Source: Cyanobium sp. FGCU52 (GTDB lineage Bacteria > Cyanobacteriota > Cyanobacteriia > PCC-6307 > Cyanobiaceae). Taken from it: a stretch of 52,820 nucleotides of DNA. The position numbers and the translations under genes are program-made. The stretch is taken from assembly GCA_024958715.1 (NCBI GenBank), contig JANWUS010000082.1, forward strand, positions 1 through 52,820. The letters run 5' to 3'. Below, piece by piece: positions 7,392-20,519 of the stretch. The notes under the pieces were generated by a model. That model saw nothing but the letters and a program-made list of their open reading frames with translations. It ran no database searches and was not told where the DNA came from. Numbering within the stretch: the first letter of the stretch is position 1; the number at the start of each line of letters is the position of its first letter.

Positions 7392-8786
7392 ATGGCCCTG
7401 GTCCTGCCGGCGGCGGCGTCAGCCGGCGAGCAGCCCACCGCGATCCTGCACGCCTTCGATCAGCCCTACCGGCGGGTGGAGGAATCGGTGTGCCGCTGGG
7501 GCAGGCAGGGCTGGTCGCACGTCCAGATCTCCCCGGCCCAGCAGTCCCATCCCGGCCCCTTCGCCTCCCCGATGGGGTGGGCCCGGCGCTACCAGCCCGT
7601 CGACCTCGGCGTCATCGCCGGCCTGGGAACGGAGCAGGACCTGCGCCGGCTGATCCGCCGGGCCCATGGCTGCGGGGTGCGGGTGATCGCCGATGTGGTG
7701 TTCAACCACATGGCCGACCTCGATGGCCGGTCCGACCAGGAGGATCCGCTCCGTTTCCCGGGCCTGGGGCGGGCCGATTTCCACGGTCTCCCCGGGGGCA
7801 TCCTGCGGCGGCCCTGCCGTGACAGCGACAGCCCGGTGCCCGGCCGCAGCGGCTACGACGACGGCAACCGCGATTCCGAGCTCGGCTGCTGGCTCGGCAG
7901 CCTGCCGGATCTGGTGTTCACGGCCAACGTGAAGCGGATCCAGAAGGCCCATCTCGATCGGCTGCTCGGCCTGGGTATCGACGGCTTCCGCTTCGATGCC
8001 GCCAAGCACATGCCGCCGCCGGTGCTCAAGGAGTACGTCGACCACATCGATGCCCGCAGCCATCGCCGCACCTGGAACTACCTGGAAGTGATCCAGGACG
8101 GCGACACCAGGGCCCAGGACTATGCCTGGATCGCCGCCGTCACCGACTTCGTGCTCTACGGCTCGCTGCGGCGGGCCTTCTCCTGGGGCGGTGATCTGCG
8201 CTCCCTGCCGGCGGCGGCCCTGGCGGATCCCCGCAGCGTGACCTTCGGCCGCACCCACGACAACCTGGCGGAGATCCGCGTCCGGCGGCAGGACGCCCTC
8301 GACCCCTGGAGCGAGGCCGCCGATGCCTGGCTGGCGAGCGCCTACGTGCTGGCGCGGCAGGACGGAACGCCGCTGGTGCTCGCCGGCGATGCCGCCGCCG
8401 CGCCCTACCTGAGCGCCGGCGCCCTGTTTCGCCGCATCCTGGCGGCCCGGGGCCGGGAAGGGCGGAACGTGAGCGAAACGATCCTGCGGCCGATCGACCG
8501 GAGCACCGTGCTGCTGCTGCAGCGGGGGGCCGAGGGATTCGCCGTGATCAACAAGGGCGCCGACCGCTTCGATCAGCCGGTGCTCGATCTCACCCTGAGC
8601 GATCTGGAGGGCTGTTACCGGGAGCTGCGCACCGACAGCACCATGGCGGTCGAACGCCGGGGTCCGAAAAAGTTCGTGACCCGCTGGGGGAGCTGGAGCC
8701 GGGGCGGGCTGGCGCTCGAGCCCCGCGACGCCCTGTTCTTCGTGCGTGAACCCTTCGCGGCCTGCCACTCCATACAGTTCCCCTGA
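7392..8786 (+). CDS. GH13-family alpha-amylase, probably secreted
   Basis: This 464-residue glycoside hydrolase has the (beta/alpha)8 barrel motifs of family GH13. Region I is VRVIADVVFNHM. Region II is GIDGFRFDAAKHM with the nucleophile Asp. Region III is NYLEVIQ with the acid/base Glu, and region IV is FGRTHDNL with the stabilising Asp. It should cleave alpha-1,4-glucan. The N-terminus (ALVLPAAASAGEQ) resembles the end of a signal peptide. The frame is open back to 7344, so the start is uncertain: ATG 7392 or GTG 7386 give a short leader without basic residues. The C-terminal ~90 residues form the usual beta domain. It is followed by cobA after 47 bases. Confidence 0.85.
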   Translation: MALVLPAAASAGEQPTAILHAFDQPYRRVEESVCRWGRQGWSHVQISPAQQSHPGPFASPMGWARRYQPVDLGVIAGLGTEQDLRRLIRRAHGCGVRVIADVVFNHMADLDGRSDQEDPLRFPGLGRADFHGLPGGILRRPCRDSDSPVPGRSGYDDGNRDSELGCWLGSLPDLVFTANVKRIQKAHLDRLLGLGIDGFRFDAAKHMPPPVLKEYVDHIDARSHRRTWNYLEVIQDGDTRAQDYAWIAAVTDFVLYGSLRRAFSWGGDLRSLPAAALADPRSVTFGRTHDNLAEIRVRRQDALDPWSEAADAWLASAYVLARQDGTPLVLAGDAAAAPYLSAGALFRRILAARGREGRNVSETILRPIDRSTVLLLQRGAEGFAVINKGADRFDQPVLDLTLSDLEGCYRELRTDSTMAVERRGPKKFVTRWGSWSRGGLALEPRDALFFVREPFAACHSIQFP

Positions 8787-8833
8787 CACGAGGAGCGCGC
8801 CCTGGCCCTTCCCGACCTGATTCCGGCGCTGCC

Positions 8834-9619
8834 ATGAGCGTTCCGGTGCCCGGCACCGTCTACCTGGTGGGGGCCGGCCCCGGTGATCCGGAGCTGCTCA
8901 CCCTGCGGGCCCATCGCCTGCTGCGCACCTGCGATGCCCTCGTCTACGACTCCCTGGTGCCCCGCTCCCTGCTCGAGCTGGTGCCGCTTCACTGCGAGCT
9001 CCGGTTCGTGGGCAAGCGCCGGGGCCACCATTCGGTGCCCCAGCGCAGTACCAATGCGGTGCTGGTGGAGCTGGCCGGCCGTCACGGCACGGTGGTGCGC
9101 CTCAAGGGAGGTGATCCGTTCCTGTTCGGCCGCGGCGGCGAGGAGGCGGCCCACCTGGCGGCGGCCGGTGTGCCTGTGCAGGTGGTGCCCGGGGTCACGG
9201 CCGGTATCGCCGCTCCCGCCTACGCAGGCATTCCGGTGACCCATCGGGCGGCGGGCTCGAGCGTCACCTTCGTGACCGGGCACGAGGAGATCGACAAGGC
9301 CCGTCCGTCGGTGGACTGGCGGGGCCTGGCCCGCAGCAGTGATGGCCTCGTGATCTACATGGGTCTCCACAACCTCCGCCGCATCGGCGACGAGCTGATG
9401 GCGGGCGGGCTCGGACCCGAAACGCCGGCGGCGGTGATCCAGCAGGGCACCGTCGAGGGGCAGCGGGTGCTGGTGACCGTTCTGGCGGAACTTGCCGACC
9501 GGGCCGAGGCGGAGGGCCTGGCGTCGCCCTCGATCGTGCTGGTGGGTGCGATGGTGGCCCAGCGGGTCCCGGCCTGTGCCCCCGAGCCTGCCCCGGCCGA
9601 GATGCCGATCCCCTTCTGA
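8834..9619 (+). CDS. cobA: Uroporphyrinogen-III C-methyltransferase
   Basis: This is a 261-residue SAM-dependent tetrapyrrole methylase, the usual length for a stand-alone SUMT. It starts with VYLVGAGPGDPELLTLRAHR (SAM loop). It also has YDSLV, the KRRGHH.VPQ motif, the VVRLKGGDPFLFGRGGEE signature, VPGVTAGIAAPAYAGIPVTHR and a late ATPAAVI-like block (ETPAAVIQQGT). It methylates uroporphyrinogen III at C2 and C7 to precorrin-2, feeding siroheme for nitrite and sulfite reductases and cobalamin. It stands as a single gene downstream of the amylase with no visible B12 or siroheme partners. Confidence 0.95.
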   Translation: MSVPVPGTVYLVGAGPGDPELLTLRAHRLLRTCDALVYDSLVPRSLLELVPLHCELRFVGKRRGHHSVPQRSTNAVLVELAGRHGTVVRLKGGDPFLFGRGGEEAAHLAAAGVPVQVVPGVTAGIAAPAYAGIPVTHRAAGSSVTFVTGHEEIDKARPSVDWRGLARSSDGLVIYMGLHNLRRIGDELMAGGLGPETPAAVIQQGTVEGQRVLVTVLAELADRAEAEGLASPSIVLVGAMVAQRVPACAPEPAPAEMPIPF

Positions 9620-9667
9620 CCCTGTCGGGGAGGACGCAGCGGTGCCCGGTGCGGGAACTGGTCCATC

Positions 9668-9692
9668 GAAACGGGGATTCCGTATCCGTTTC
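9668..9692. repeat. Short inverted repeat between cobA and the cupin gene
   Basis: GAAACGG (9668-9674) is repeated inverted as CCGTTTC (9686-9692). GGAT/ATCC inside the dyad allows the stem to extend with a small bulge around a TCCGT loop. No T-run follows, so it is not a classical terminator. It sits in the 145-base gap upstream of the cupin ORF and could be an operator or leader hairpin. Confidence 0.35.
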
Positions 9693-9764
9693 AACGGTTG
9701 GGGGCACAGCAGTTCGGTTCACTGGGACCTCCCTTCAACGGCTGCGGCATCGCCAGCTCCCGCC

Positions 9765-10310
9765 ATGAACGCCCGCACCGCCCCCAGCGAACCCAAGATT
9801 GAGCTCCAGCAGCGCCCTCCAAGACCGGCGCCGATGTTCGAGCTGATTCCCTACGAGAAGTTCCGGGACACCCCGGCGGTGCGCTTCTTCGACATCACGG
9901 TTCCCACCTCCAACGCCCGTGATCTGGTGGTGCACACCGGCCCTGCGGTCAGCCCTCCGGACGACCCCGAGTCCGGAGCCTGGCAGTTTTATCTGCACCC
10001 CCATCAGGAGGACAACCTGCTCGCTCTGCACGGCGGTCGCACCTTCTACCTGGTGAACCTGGGCTGGAACTACCCCTTCCACATCGTTCGCCTCGACTGC
10101 GGCGGCGACATCCTGCGCATCCCCCCGGGCACCTTCCACCGCTCCGTTTCCGATCCCGACGGCTCCCTGGTGCTGAACCAGGCCGTGCGCGACGAAGGCG
10201 CCAGCGTGGTGCGTGAGTTCCGGGTCTACAACAGCAACCGCATCCCCCGGTTGTTTGCCGTGACCTCCCGCACGGCGCCCCTGCCCAAGCTGCACGGCGT
10301 CAGCTGGTGA
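9765..10310 (+). CDS. Cupin-like protein of unknown function
   Basis: This protein of 181 residues has a small beta-barrel pattern typical of cupins. WQFYLHPHQEDNLLALHGGR holds two His and a Glu that could bind metal. FYLVNLGW follows, then FHIVRLDCGGDILRIPPGTF with a final His (FHRS), matching the second cupin motif. It could bind a metal and a small ligand, but no specific activity can be assigned. ATG 9765 is preferred. A second in-frame ATG (9834, MFELIPYEKF) closer to the conserved region is an alternative. Its last 11 bases overlap the stop of the EAL remnant on the other strand. Confidence 0.7.
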   Translation: MNARTAPSEPKIELQQRPPRPAPMFELIPYEKFRDTPAVRFFDITVPTSNARDLVVHTGPAVSPPDDPESGAWQFYLHPHQEDNLLALHGGRTFYLVNLGWNYPFHIVRLDCGGDILRIPPGTFHRSVSDPDGSLVLNQAVRDEGASVVREFRVYNSNRIPRLFAVTSRTAPLPKLHGVSW

Positions 10311-10527
10311 GCTGTCGGGCCTCCCTCCAGGCCCCCCCGGCGACATCGGCCAGCGTCCGCTCGAAGGATTCCGTTGGCTGAGGCCGGTCGAACTGGTAGC
10401 CCTGGACCTGGTCACAACCCAGTTCCAGCAGGGTCTGGAACTGGCCCTGGGTTCCCACCCCTTCGGCGAGGGTGAGCAGTCCGAGGGCCCGCGTCACCGA
10501 GATGGTGGCCCTCACGACCGCAGCAGG
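10300..10527 (-). pseudogene. C-terminal remnant of an EAL (c-di-GMP phosphodiesterase) domain
   Basis: The minus frame reads VVRATISVTRALGLLTLAEG V, then ELGCDQVQGYQFDRPQP and a helical tail to the stop at 10300-10302. This is the end of an EAL domain: the (V/I)RAI...A..LGL.(V/T)(V/I)AEGVE strand and the GCD.(V/A)QGY.F.RP signature. The usual ET after AEGV is GT. The EAL motif itself and the first ~170 residues are missing, and upstream sequence becomes unrelated at about 10527, so it cannot be an active phosphodiesterase. It lies back to back with a GGDEF tail on the plus strand. Confidence 0.7.
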
Positions 10528-10701
10528 CTTTCGGGGTCGGTGCCGTGTTCGGGAAGGGTGGCCACCGACCGACCCCGGGCCCATGTGCTGCTGGAGGCGG
10601 CCGATGCGGCACTCCATGTGGCCAAGGACCGGGGCCGCAACCAGGTGGTGGATCTGGAAGACCTGTCCCGGGATCCGGAATGGCAGGTGCGGGTGGTCTG
10701 A
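10527..10701 (+). pseudogene. C-terminal remnant of a GGDEF (diguanylate cyclase) domain
   Basis: The plus frame ends HVLLEAADAALHVAKDRGRN QVVDLEDL... at a TGA (10699-10701). LL..AD.ALY.AK..GRN is the last helix of GGDEF domains. Here Tyr is His. The catalytic GG(D/E)EF loop and everything before it are absent, and the preceding ~55 bases encode only a degraded version of the usual SxGxA strand. No start or ribosome site is visible. With the neighbouring EAL tail it suggests a former dual-domain gene broken and rearranged here. Confidence 0.6.
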
Positions 10702-10738
10702 GGCCTGCCGTCAGACGGTCGTCCCGGTGGGCCGAACT

Positions 10739-12808
10739 TCACCCGAGCCTCAGATCGAGCGTGACATCCGCCGGGCGGCGACGGCCCTGCCAGGGAGGGG
10801 TGCCGGGGTCGAGGGCGGTAAGGGCCTCCGCATCCGGCAGGAAGGCCCGGCCGTCGTCGCTCAGATGGAATCCCAGCAGCTCGTCGGGTCCCTCCAGCAC
10901 CAGGGGCAGGGCCGGCTGGGGATCGATCGCCGGATGCAGGCACGGATGCAGCCGCTGCAGGCGGTAGCGCACCGCCAGGGGCGCGTCGTCGGCGTCGGTG
11001 GGGAGGGGCAGGGGTCGACCGCCGAGGTGGAGGCGCCAGTCCCGGCGGAAGGCCGGGTTGGCGCTGATCTCGAACCGGCGCAGGGAGCCGTCGACGAAGC
11101 GGCTGGTGAAGCCTCCTTCCCGCGGGAAATCGCAGATCAGGGGCCAGGGTTCCAGGGCGGTCCGCAGATCCAGCCGGGCTTCCCCCTGCTGCCAGGCCAG
11201 CAGCAGCGGGAAGCGCCAGGCCCAGATCTGCCGGTACGGGGCAGGATCGAGCACCAGGCCGTCGGCCGCCAGGTCCGCCAGGATCGTCTCCAGGTCGGCC
11301 CAGAGCTGGCTGGGCAGCAGCATCCGATCGTGCAGATCGGGCCCCCAGTCCCGCAGGGACGGTGGCCGGTGCGCCGGGTTCAGAAGGTAGGCCGCCAGGG
11401 CGCTCCAGAGCAGGGCCACGGCGGCGCTCCACTCCACCTTGGGCAGGCTCTCCAGGGCCCTGAACTCCACCAGCCCGAGGCAGCCGGCGGGGGTGCCGGG
11501 GTTCCAGAACTTGTCGAAGCTGATCTCGCTGCGGTGGTTGTTGCCGCTGCGGTCGGCGTGCAGGTGGCGCAGGGTTTCGCCGATCAACCAGCGATGGTCG
11601 CTGCCGGCTTCATCGCGGGCCTCGGCCCGCTCCAAGGCGCCGTAGGCCAGCTCCAGATCAAAGAGCTCGCCAGCGGCCTCGTCCGGCCGGGGGGCCTGGG
11701 AGGCGGGTCCGACGCCGTCGCTGCTGAACAGATAGGCCAGGGAAGGATGCAGCTGCCAGTAGCGCAGGATCCCCGCCAACCAGGCCGGCCTCGGGAAGAA
11801 GGGATGCTCCGCCAGGCTCGGGCCGCCCCAGAGCAGGTGGTTGCCGCCGCCGGTGCCGCCTGGCTGCCCATCGGGTCCAGGTTTCCAACTGCGCAGTCCC
11901 ACCCGCTCGCCGCAGCGCTCCAGGTGCTCGAGCCAGTTGCGGTACTCCTCCCATCCCCGGCAGACCGGCAGATTCACCTCCAGCACGCCCGGGTCGGCCG
12001 TCATTCCCAGCACCTGCCAGTGCCCGTCGGCGTCCGCCGGCAGCATGCCGCTCAGGCCCGGCGGCCTCAGCCCCGCCAGGGTGTCCGCCACGGCCTGCAG
12101 CAGCACCTCCAGGGGGCGCCGCAGCAGAGGCGGCAGGAACAGCTCCCAGCCGTCGGGCCCCAGCTCCAGAGTCAGCACCCGCGCCGGCACACCTTCGGGC
12201 AGGTGCTGCAGCGGCAGCCGCAGCCCCGCCGGGCCCGCCGCCGGACCGAGTAGCCGCAGCTCCGGCGCCAGAGGCCAGGCCGCGGCCTCCCAGACGGGTG
12301 GCGCCTCGGGATCGACGTCCGGTTCCCCGTCGACGGCATCAAGGGGAGAGGCCCAGGCGCGCCGGTGGGGGTCGAGGGGATCGCGCAGTTCCACAGGGTG
12401 AAGGGTCACCCCGAGCCGCGCCCCCAGCCGCTCCAGCCACGCCACCCCCTGATCCGGGGCCAGGGCCTCTCCCTCATCGCCGTGCTGGCCGGGGGCGGGC
12501 CAGCGCACCGGGATGGCGGCCCCCTGTTCCCCCCGGATCAGCCGGAGGGCCCAGCGCGGGTTCACCTCCCCCTCGTAGCGCTTGCCGGGGCAGTACAGCA
12601 GGGTGCTGTCGGGCCAGATCTCGCGCTGCAGCTCCCGGGCCAGGGCACGGGCGAAGCCGAGCTTGGTGGGTCCGTCGGCGGTGATGCTCCACTCCAGACC
12701 CTCCGGTTCGAAGGGAACGTAGGTGGGCTCGCCGCCGAGGGTGAGGCGGATGCCGGCGGCGGCCAGGCGCCGCTCGGCCGCGCGGGCAACCGGCTCCATC
12801 CAGGTCAT
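10739..12808 (-). CDS. DUF2126 protein of the amidoligase/transglutaminase cluster
   Basis: This 689-residue protein starts at ATG 12806-12808 (MTWMEPVARAAERRLAAAGI). It has features I associate with DUF2126: LGGEPTYV near the N-terminus, PD.TLLYCPGKRYEGE.NPRWAL, DPGVLEVN-PVCRGWEEYRNW, GTGGGNHLLWGG, and WNPGTPAGCLGLVEFRALE. Members in alphaproteobacteria are ~1,100 residues because a transglutaminase is fused in front. Here the transglutaminase is a separate gene, with glgP between. Such clusters with circularly permuted ATP-grasp and alpha-E proteins are predicted to make or modify peptides by amide-bond formation; no product is established. The 52-base gap to glgP suggests co-transcription. 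Confidence 0.8.
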   Translation of the reverse strand: MTWMEPVARAAERRLAAAGIRLTLGGEPTYVPFEPEGLEWSITADGPTKLGFARALARELQREIWPDSTLLYCPGKRYEGEVNPRWALRLIRGEQGAAIPVRWPAPGQHGDEGEALAPDQGVAWLERLGARLGVTLHPVELRDPLDPHRRAWASPLDAVDGEPDVDPEAPPVWEAAAWPLAPELRLLGPAAGPAGLRLPLQHLPEGVPARVLTLELGPDGWELFLPPLLRRPLEVLLQAVADTLAGLRPPGLSGMLPADADGHWQVLGMTADPGVLEVNLPVCRGWEEYRNWLEHLERCGERVGLRSWKPGPDGQPGGTGGGNHLLWGGPSLAEHPFFPRPAWLAGILRYWQLHPSLAYLFSSDGVGPASQAPRPDEAAGELFDLELAYGALERAEARDEAGSDHRWLIGETLRHLHADRSGNNHRSEISFDKFWNPGTPAGCLGLVEFRALESLPKVEWSAAVALLWSALAAYLLNPAHRPPSLRDWGPDLHDRMLLPSQLWADLETILADLAADGLVLDPAPYRQIWAWRFPLLLAWQQGEARLDLRTALEPWPLICDFPREGGFTSRFVDGSLRRFEISANPAFRRDWRLHLGGRPLPLPTDADDAPLAVRYRLQRLHPCLHPAIDPQPALPLVLEGPDELLGFHLSDDGRAFLPDAEALTALDPGTPPWQGRRRPADVTLDLRLG

Positions 12809-12860
12809 GCGGGGTTTCGAGAAGGGCGGCCGGTGCCGGGTGGGGGATCGGGGAGGATGC

Positions 12861-15257
<2,397 letters not shown>

Positions 15258-15362
15258 AAAGCGAGTGCCGAATCGACAACCTTCCTGAAGCAACCCCGGC
15301 GTGGATGCTGCTTTCGTCGCTACCGATTCAGGGTTTCTCCAGACCCGCCCGCCGCCGTGGCG

Positions 15363-16262
15363 TCAGTGGCGCAGCGCTTCCGGTGCCTCGGCGGGGATAT
15401 GGCTGTCCTTCAGCAGTTCGGCCTCGATGCTCCAGTCCATCGTGCTGATCACCCCGTCGGGGCCGGAGAAGCTGCCGGTGACGGCGGCGGTGAGCGGCGG
15501 CCTGGAGGAGGTGGCCAGCACCACGTAGCGGTCGTCGATCTCGCCCTTGCCGCTGGGATCGAAGCCCCGCCAGCCGGCTCCCGGCAGATACACCTCGGCC
15601 CAGGCGTGCAGGTCGTAGCGCTTCGGCTTCGGCTCCAGCAGGTGGTAGCCGCTCACGAACCGTGCCGGCAGCCCGACGCAGCGGCACGACTCGATCATCA
15701 GCATCGCCAGGTCGCGGCAGGAGCCCACCCGCTCCTTGAGGGTGCGGCCGGCGGGCCAGGCGGGGCCCACGTGCCGCTGGGTGTACTTCACCCGGTCCTG
15801 GATGATCTCGATCAGCTGGGAGAGGAACAGCAGCGCGCGCTGGTCGCTGCCCATCAGGGCCTCCTGGGCGAGATCCACCGCCGCCGGATCGTGCTGTCCG
15901 TTCGGCAGCCACCCCGCCAGCGCCCCGGCAAGGTCGCCGTTGAGATGGCCCACCGGATAGGGCAGTTCCGGTTCGGCGCCAGCCAGACAGGTTTCGAGCC
16001 GCGGGGCCATCTGGGTTTCCACCACGCTCATCGCCCGTACCACGAACCGCTCGGTCGCGCCGTTGAAGCGAGCCCGCAGGATCTCGTCACCGCTGGCGGC
16101 CACCAGCGGGTAGAAGGTGGAGGGTTCCGGCGCGATGTCGAGGCGGAAGTCGACCAGGCGCTGGAAGCCGTGGCCCCTCGGCTTCAGGCAGAAGCGGTGG
16201 GGCCCCAGCAGCACCGGGTCGGTGTAGCGGTAGTCGAGGCTGTGGATCAGGCGGGCGCGCAT
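15363..16262 (-). CDS. Transglutaminase-like cysteine protease/ligase
   Basis: This 299-residue protein has the bacterial transglutaminase N-terminal beta domain (HSLDYRYTDPVLLGPHRFCL) and the transglutaminase core. The catalytic triad is visible: Cys in VGSCRDLAMLMIE, His in YDLHAWAEVYLPG and Asp in GFDPSGKG. RLPARF.SGY-type sequence (VGLPARFVSGYHL) lies between them. Family members act as thiol hydrolases or amide transferases. Within this cluster it is predicted to cleave or remodel amide links made by the ATP-grasp protein. Its start overlaps the end of the alpha-E gene by 16 bases, showing operon structure and probable translational coupling. Confidence 0.88.
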   Translation of the reverse strand: MRARLIHSLDYRYTDPVLLGPHRFCLKPRGHGFQRLVDFRLDIAPEPSTFYPLVAASGDEILRARFNGATERFVVRAMSVVETQMAPRLETCLAGAEPELPYPVGHLNGDLAGALAGWLPNGQHDPAAVDLAQEALMGSDQRALLFLSQLIEIIQDRVKYTQRHVGPAWPAGRTLKERVGSCRDLAMLMIESCRCVGLPARFVSGYHLLEPKPKRYDLHAWAEVYLPGAGWRGFDPSGKGEIDDRYVVLATSSRPPLTAAVTGSFSGPDGVISTMDWSIEAELLKDSHIPAEAPEALRH

Positions 16263-17227
16263 GCCGGCTCGGGGCTGGGGGTGGAGGCGACGGGAGCGAT
16301 GAAGTAGCGCCGTTCGATCAGGTCGTGCAGGCGGTTGAAGTCCTGCTGGAGGGCGTCGATGGCTTCGTGGAGGCCTCCCTCGACCAGCTCCTGGATGTGG
16401 GTGAAGCTCCAGCGGGCCAGGGTGAGCCCCGCCAGGCACTCCAGTTCGTCCGGAGGCCCGGGGACGGCACTGCCGCGGATGATGCGCAGGGTTTCGTTGA
16501 TGCGCTCCAGGCAGTAGCGCACGGAACGGGGGAAGATCGGATCCAGCAGCAGGAAGGAGGCCACCGCCTCGGGTGCGATCGCCTTCTGCTGCGACTGGCG
16601 GAACATCTGGTAGGCCCCGGCGGTGCGCAGCAGGGCGATCCACTGCAGTTCGTCGAGCACCCCGCCCACGTCCTCCGCCGAGGGCAGCAGCAGGAAGTAC
16701 TTGACGTCGAGGATGCGGGTGGTCTTGTCGGCCCGCTCGAGGAGACGGCCGAGGCGGCTGAACTGCCAGGAGAGGTCGCGGCTGAGGGTGGCATCGGTGA
16801 TGCCGTAGAAGAGCTGGCAGGCCCGCCGGATCTCCCTGAGCTGCTCCTGCGGGGGCTGTTCCCAGAAATCGGCCTCCTGCAGGGCCCAGTAGATCGAATT
16901 GATCTGCTCCCACATCTCGGTGGTGATGATCTCGCGGATCTGACGGGCGTTCTCGCGGGCGAAGGCGATGCAGTTCACCACGCTGCTGGGATTGTCGGTC
17001 TCCCGCACCAGGAAGTTCACCACGTCGTCCGGCCGGCCGGCCGGGCAGAGACGGTCGAACTCCTCGCGGTCGCCACTGGCGTCGATCAGCGGCAGCCAGG
17101 GCTCGGCGCTGCCGGGGGGGCAGTCGAGGGCCATGGCCTCGCTCACCTCGACGAAGCGGGAGATGTTCTCCGCCCGCTCCACGTAGCGGTTGATCCAGTA
17201 GAGGGAATCGGCGACGCGGCTCAGCAT
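16247..17227 (-). CDS. Alpha-E domain protein (DUF403)
   Basis: This 326-residue, almost entirely helical protein begins MLSRVADSLYWINRYVERAE, the hallmark start of alpha-E proteins. RENARQIREIIT.EMWEQIN and LSRDLSWQFSRLGRLLERAD KTTRILD are further family blocks. Its biochemical role is unproven. It is almost always encoded beside a circularly permuted ATP-grasp and a transglutaminase, and a role as partner or product-binding protein is inferred. The ATG at 17225-17227 lies inside the end of the ATP-grasp gene (overlap 7 bases) and its 3' end overlaps the transglutaminase start. Confidence 0.9.
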   Translation of the reverse strand: MLSRVADSLYWINRYVERAENISRFVEVSEAMALDCPPGSAEPWLPLIDASGDREEFDRLCPAGRPDDVVNFLVRETDNPSSVVNCIAFARENARQIREIITTEMWEQINSIYWALQEADFWEQPPQEQLREIRRACQLFYGITDATLSRDLSWQFSRLGRLLERADKTTRILDVKYFLLLPSAEDVGGVLDELQWIALLRTAGAYQMFRQSQQKAIAPEAVASFLLLDPIFPRSVRYCLERINETLRIIRGSAVPGPPDELECLAGLTLARWSFTHIQELVEGGLHEAIDALQQDFNRLHDLIERRYFIAPVASTPSPEPACAPA

Positions 17228-18678
17228 GGCGCGTTGCCCTCCACGCCGACTTCGTCGACGATCCAGGTGTCCTTGCAGCCGCCGCCCTGGGAGGAGTTCA
17301 CCACCAGGGAGCCGCGCCGCAGGGCGACGCGCGTGAGACCTCCGGGTGTCACCCACGCCCCCTTGCCCCGCAGCACGTAGGGGCGAAGATCGACGTGACA
17401 GGGGTAGAGCTCGCCCTCGCTGAGGGAGGGAACGGTGGAGAGCTCAAGCGTGGGCTGGGCGATGTAGTTGCGGGGGTTCGCCTCGATCTTGGACGCGAAG
17501 ATGGCGATCTCCTCCCGGCTGGCGTGGGGGCCGATGAGCATGCCGTAGCCCCCGGCCTCCGCCACGGCCTTCACCACCAGTTCGTTGAGGTGCGCCAGCA
17601 CGTAGGCCCGATCCTCCGCGCGCGAGCAGAGGTAGGTGGGTACGTTCTCGATGATCGGATCCTCGCCGAGGTAGTAGCGGATCATCTCCGGCACGTAGGC
17701 GTAGATCAGCTTGTCGTCGGCGACGCCCGTGCCCGGAGCGTTGGCGATCGCCACCCGACCCGCCTGGTAGGCCGCCATCAGGCCGCGCACGCCCAGCATC
17801 GAATCGGCCCGGAACACGGCGGGATCGAGGAAGTCGTCGTCGATGCGGCGGTAGATCACGTCGACCGGCTCGAGGCCGGAGGTGCTGCGCATCCAGACCC
17901 GGTCGCCCTCGCAGACCAGATCGCGGCCCTCCACCAGCTGGATGCCCATCTGCTGGGCGAGATAGCTGTGCTCGAAGTAGGCGCTGTTGAACACGCCCGG
18001 GGTGAGCAGCACCACCTTGGGCGTGTCGGTCCAGGGGGCGAGCTCGCGCAGGGTCTGCAGCAGCTGGGAGGCGTAGTTGTCGATCGGCTGCACGGTGCGG
18101 CCGGCGAAGAGGTTGGGGAAGATCCGCTTCATCACCCGGCGGTTCTCCAGGAAGTAGGCCACGCCGGAGGGGCAGCGCAGGTTGTCCTCCAGCACCCGCC
18201 AGGTTCCGTTGCCGTCGCGCACCAGGTCGAGCCCGGAGATGTGGCAGAAGCGCCCCAGGGGCGGGTGGATTCCCTGCATCTGCGGGCGCCAGCCCTGGGA
18301 ACTCTCCACGTCCTCCCGGGGTACGACGCCGTCGGCCATGATCCGGCCCTCGCCGTAGACGTCGGCGAGGAAGTGGTCGATCGCCTCCAGCCGCTGGATC
18401 AGTCCCCGCTCCAGCCGTTTCCACTCGCCCGTGCCGATCAGTCGGGGCAGGGGATCGAAGGGCAGGATGCGCTCCACCCCCTGGCTGCCGGAATCGTTGA
18501 GGCGGAAGGTGGCCCCCAGGCGCTTGAGCAGGGCCCCTGCGGCGGCGTGGTTGTGGTTGAGCTGGTCCAGCCCCATGCGTCCCAGGGAGGACAGCAGCGG
18601 CATCAGGGCCGGACGGGGCTGGTCGGTGCCGCTGAAGTATTCGTCGTAGCCCCCATTGGGTCTGTACTCGGTGAACAT
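17221..18678 (-). CDS. Circularly permuted ATP-grasp protein (DUF404/DUF407)
   Basis: Residue count is 485, within the range of this family. Typical segments are YDEYF near the N-terminus, LERGLIQRLEAIDHFLADVY G, FCHISGLDLVRDGNGTWRVL EDN, RCPSGVAYFLENR, IYRRIDDDFLDP, and the C-terminal VVKAVAEAGGYGMLIGP plus WVTPGGLTRVA. The family is predicted to form amide bonds between carboxylates and amines using ATP. Substrate is unknown. It is the first gene of an overlapping three-gene operon with alpha-E and transglutaminase, about 90 bases downstream of ureC on the same strand. The start at ATG 18676-18678 (MFTEYRPNGG) is chosen because upstream residues are not family-like. Confidence 0.9.
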   Translation of the reverse strand: MFTEYRPNGGYDEYFSGTDQPRPALMPLLSSLGRMGLDQLNHNHAAAGALLKRLGATFRLNDSGSQGVERILPFDPLPRLIGTGEWKRLERGLIQRLEAIDHFLADVYGEGRIMADGVVPREDVESSQGWRPQMQGIHPPLGRFCHISGLDLVRDGNGTWRVLEDNLRCPSGVAYFLENRRVMKRIFPNLFAGRTVQPIDNYASQLLQTLRELAPWTDTPKVVLLTPGVFNSAYFEHSYLAQQMGIQLVEGRDLVCEGDRVWMRSTSGLEPVDVIYRRIDDDFLDPAVFRADSMLGVRGLMAAYQAGRVAIANAPGTGVADDKLIYAYVPEMIRYYLGEDPIIENVPTYLCSRAEDRAYVLAHLNELVVKAVAEAGGYGMLIGPHASREEIAIFASKIEANPRNYIAQPTLELSTVPSLSEGELYPCHVDLRPYVLRGKGAWVTPGGLTRVALRRGSLVVNSSQGGGCKDTWIVDEVGVEGNAPC

Positions 18679-18770
18679 GCCGAACCGGTTGCCTGGGGTG
18701 ATCCTGCAGCGGTGCCGCCCCCCCTCCGGGTGGCCGTTGCTACGGAACGCGGGGCCCGGCCCCTGGCGGC

Positions 18771-20480
<1,710 letters not shown>

Positions 20481-20519
20481 GGCGGGGAGCGGGCGAAGGG
20501 TCGCGAGGGCGACGGGGTC

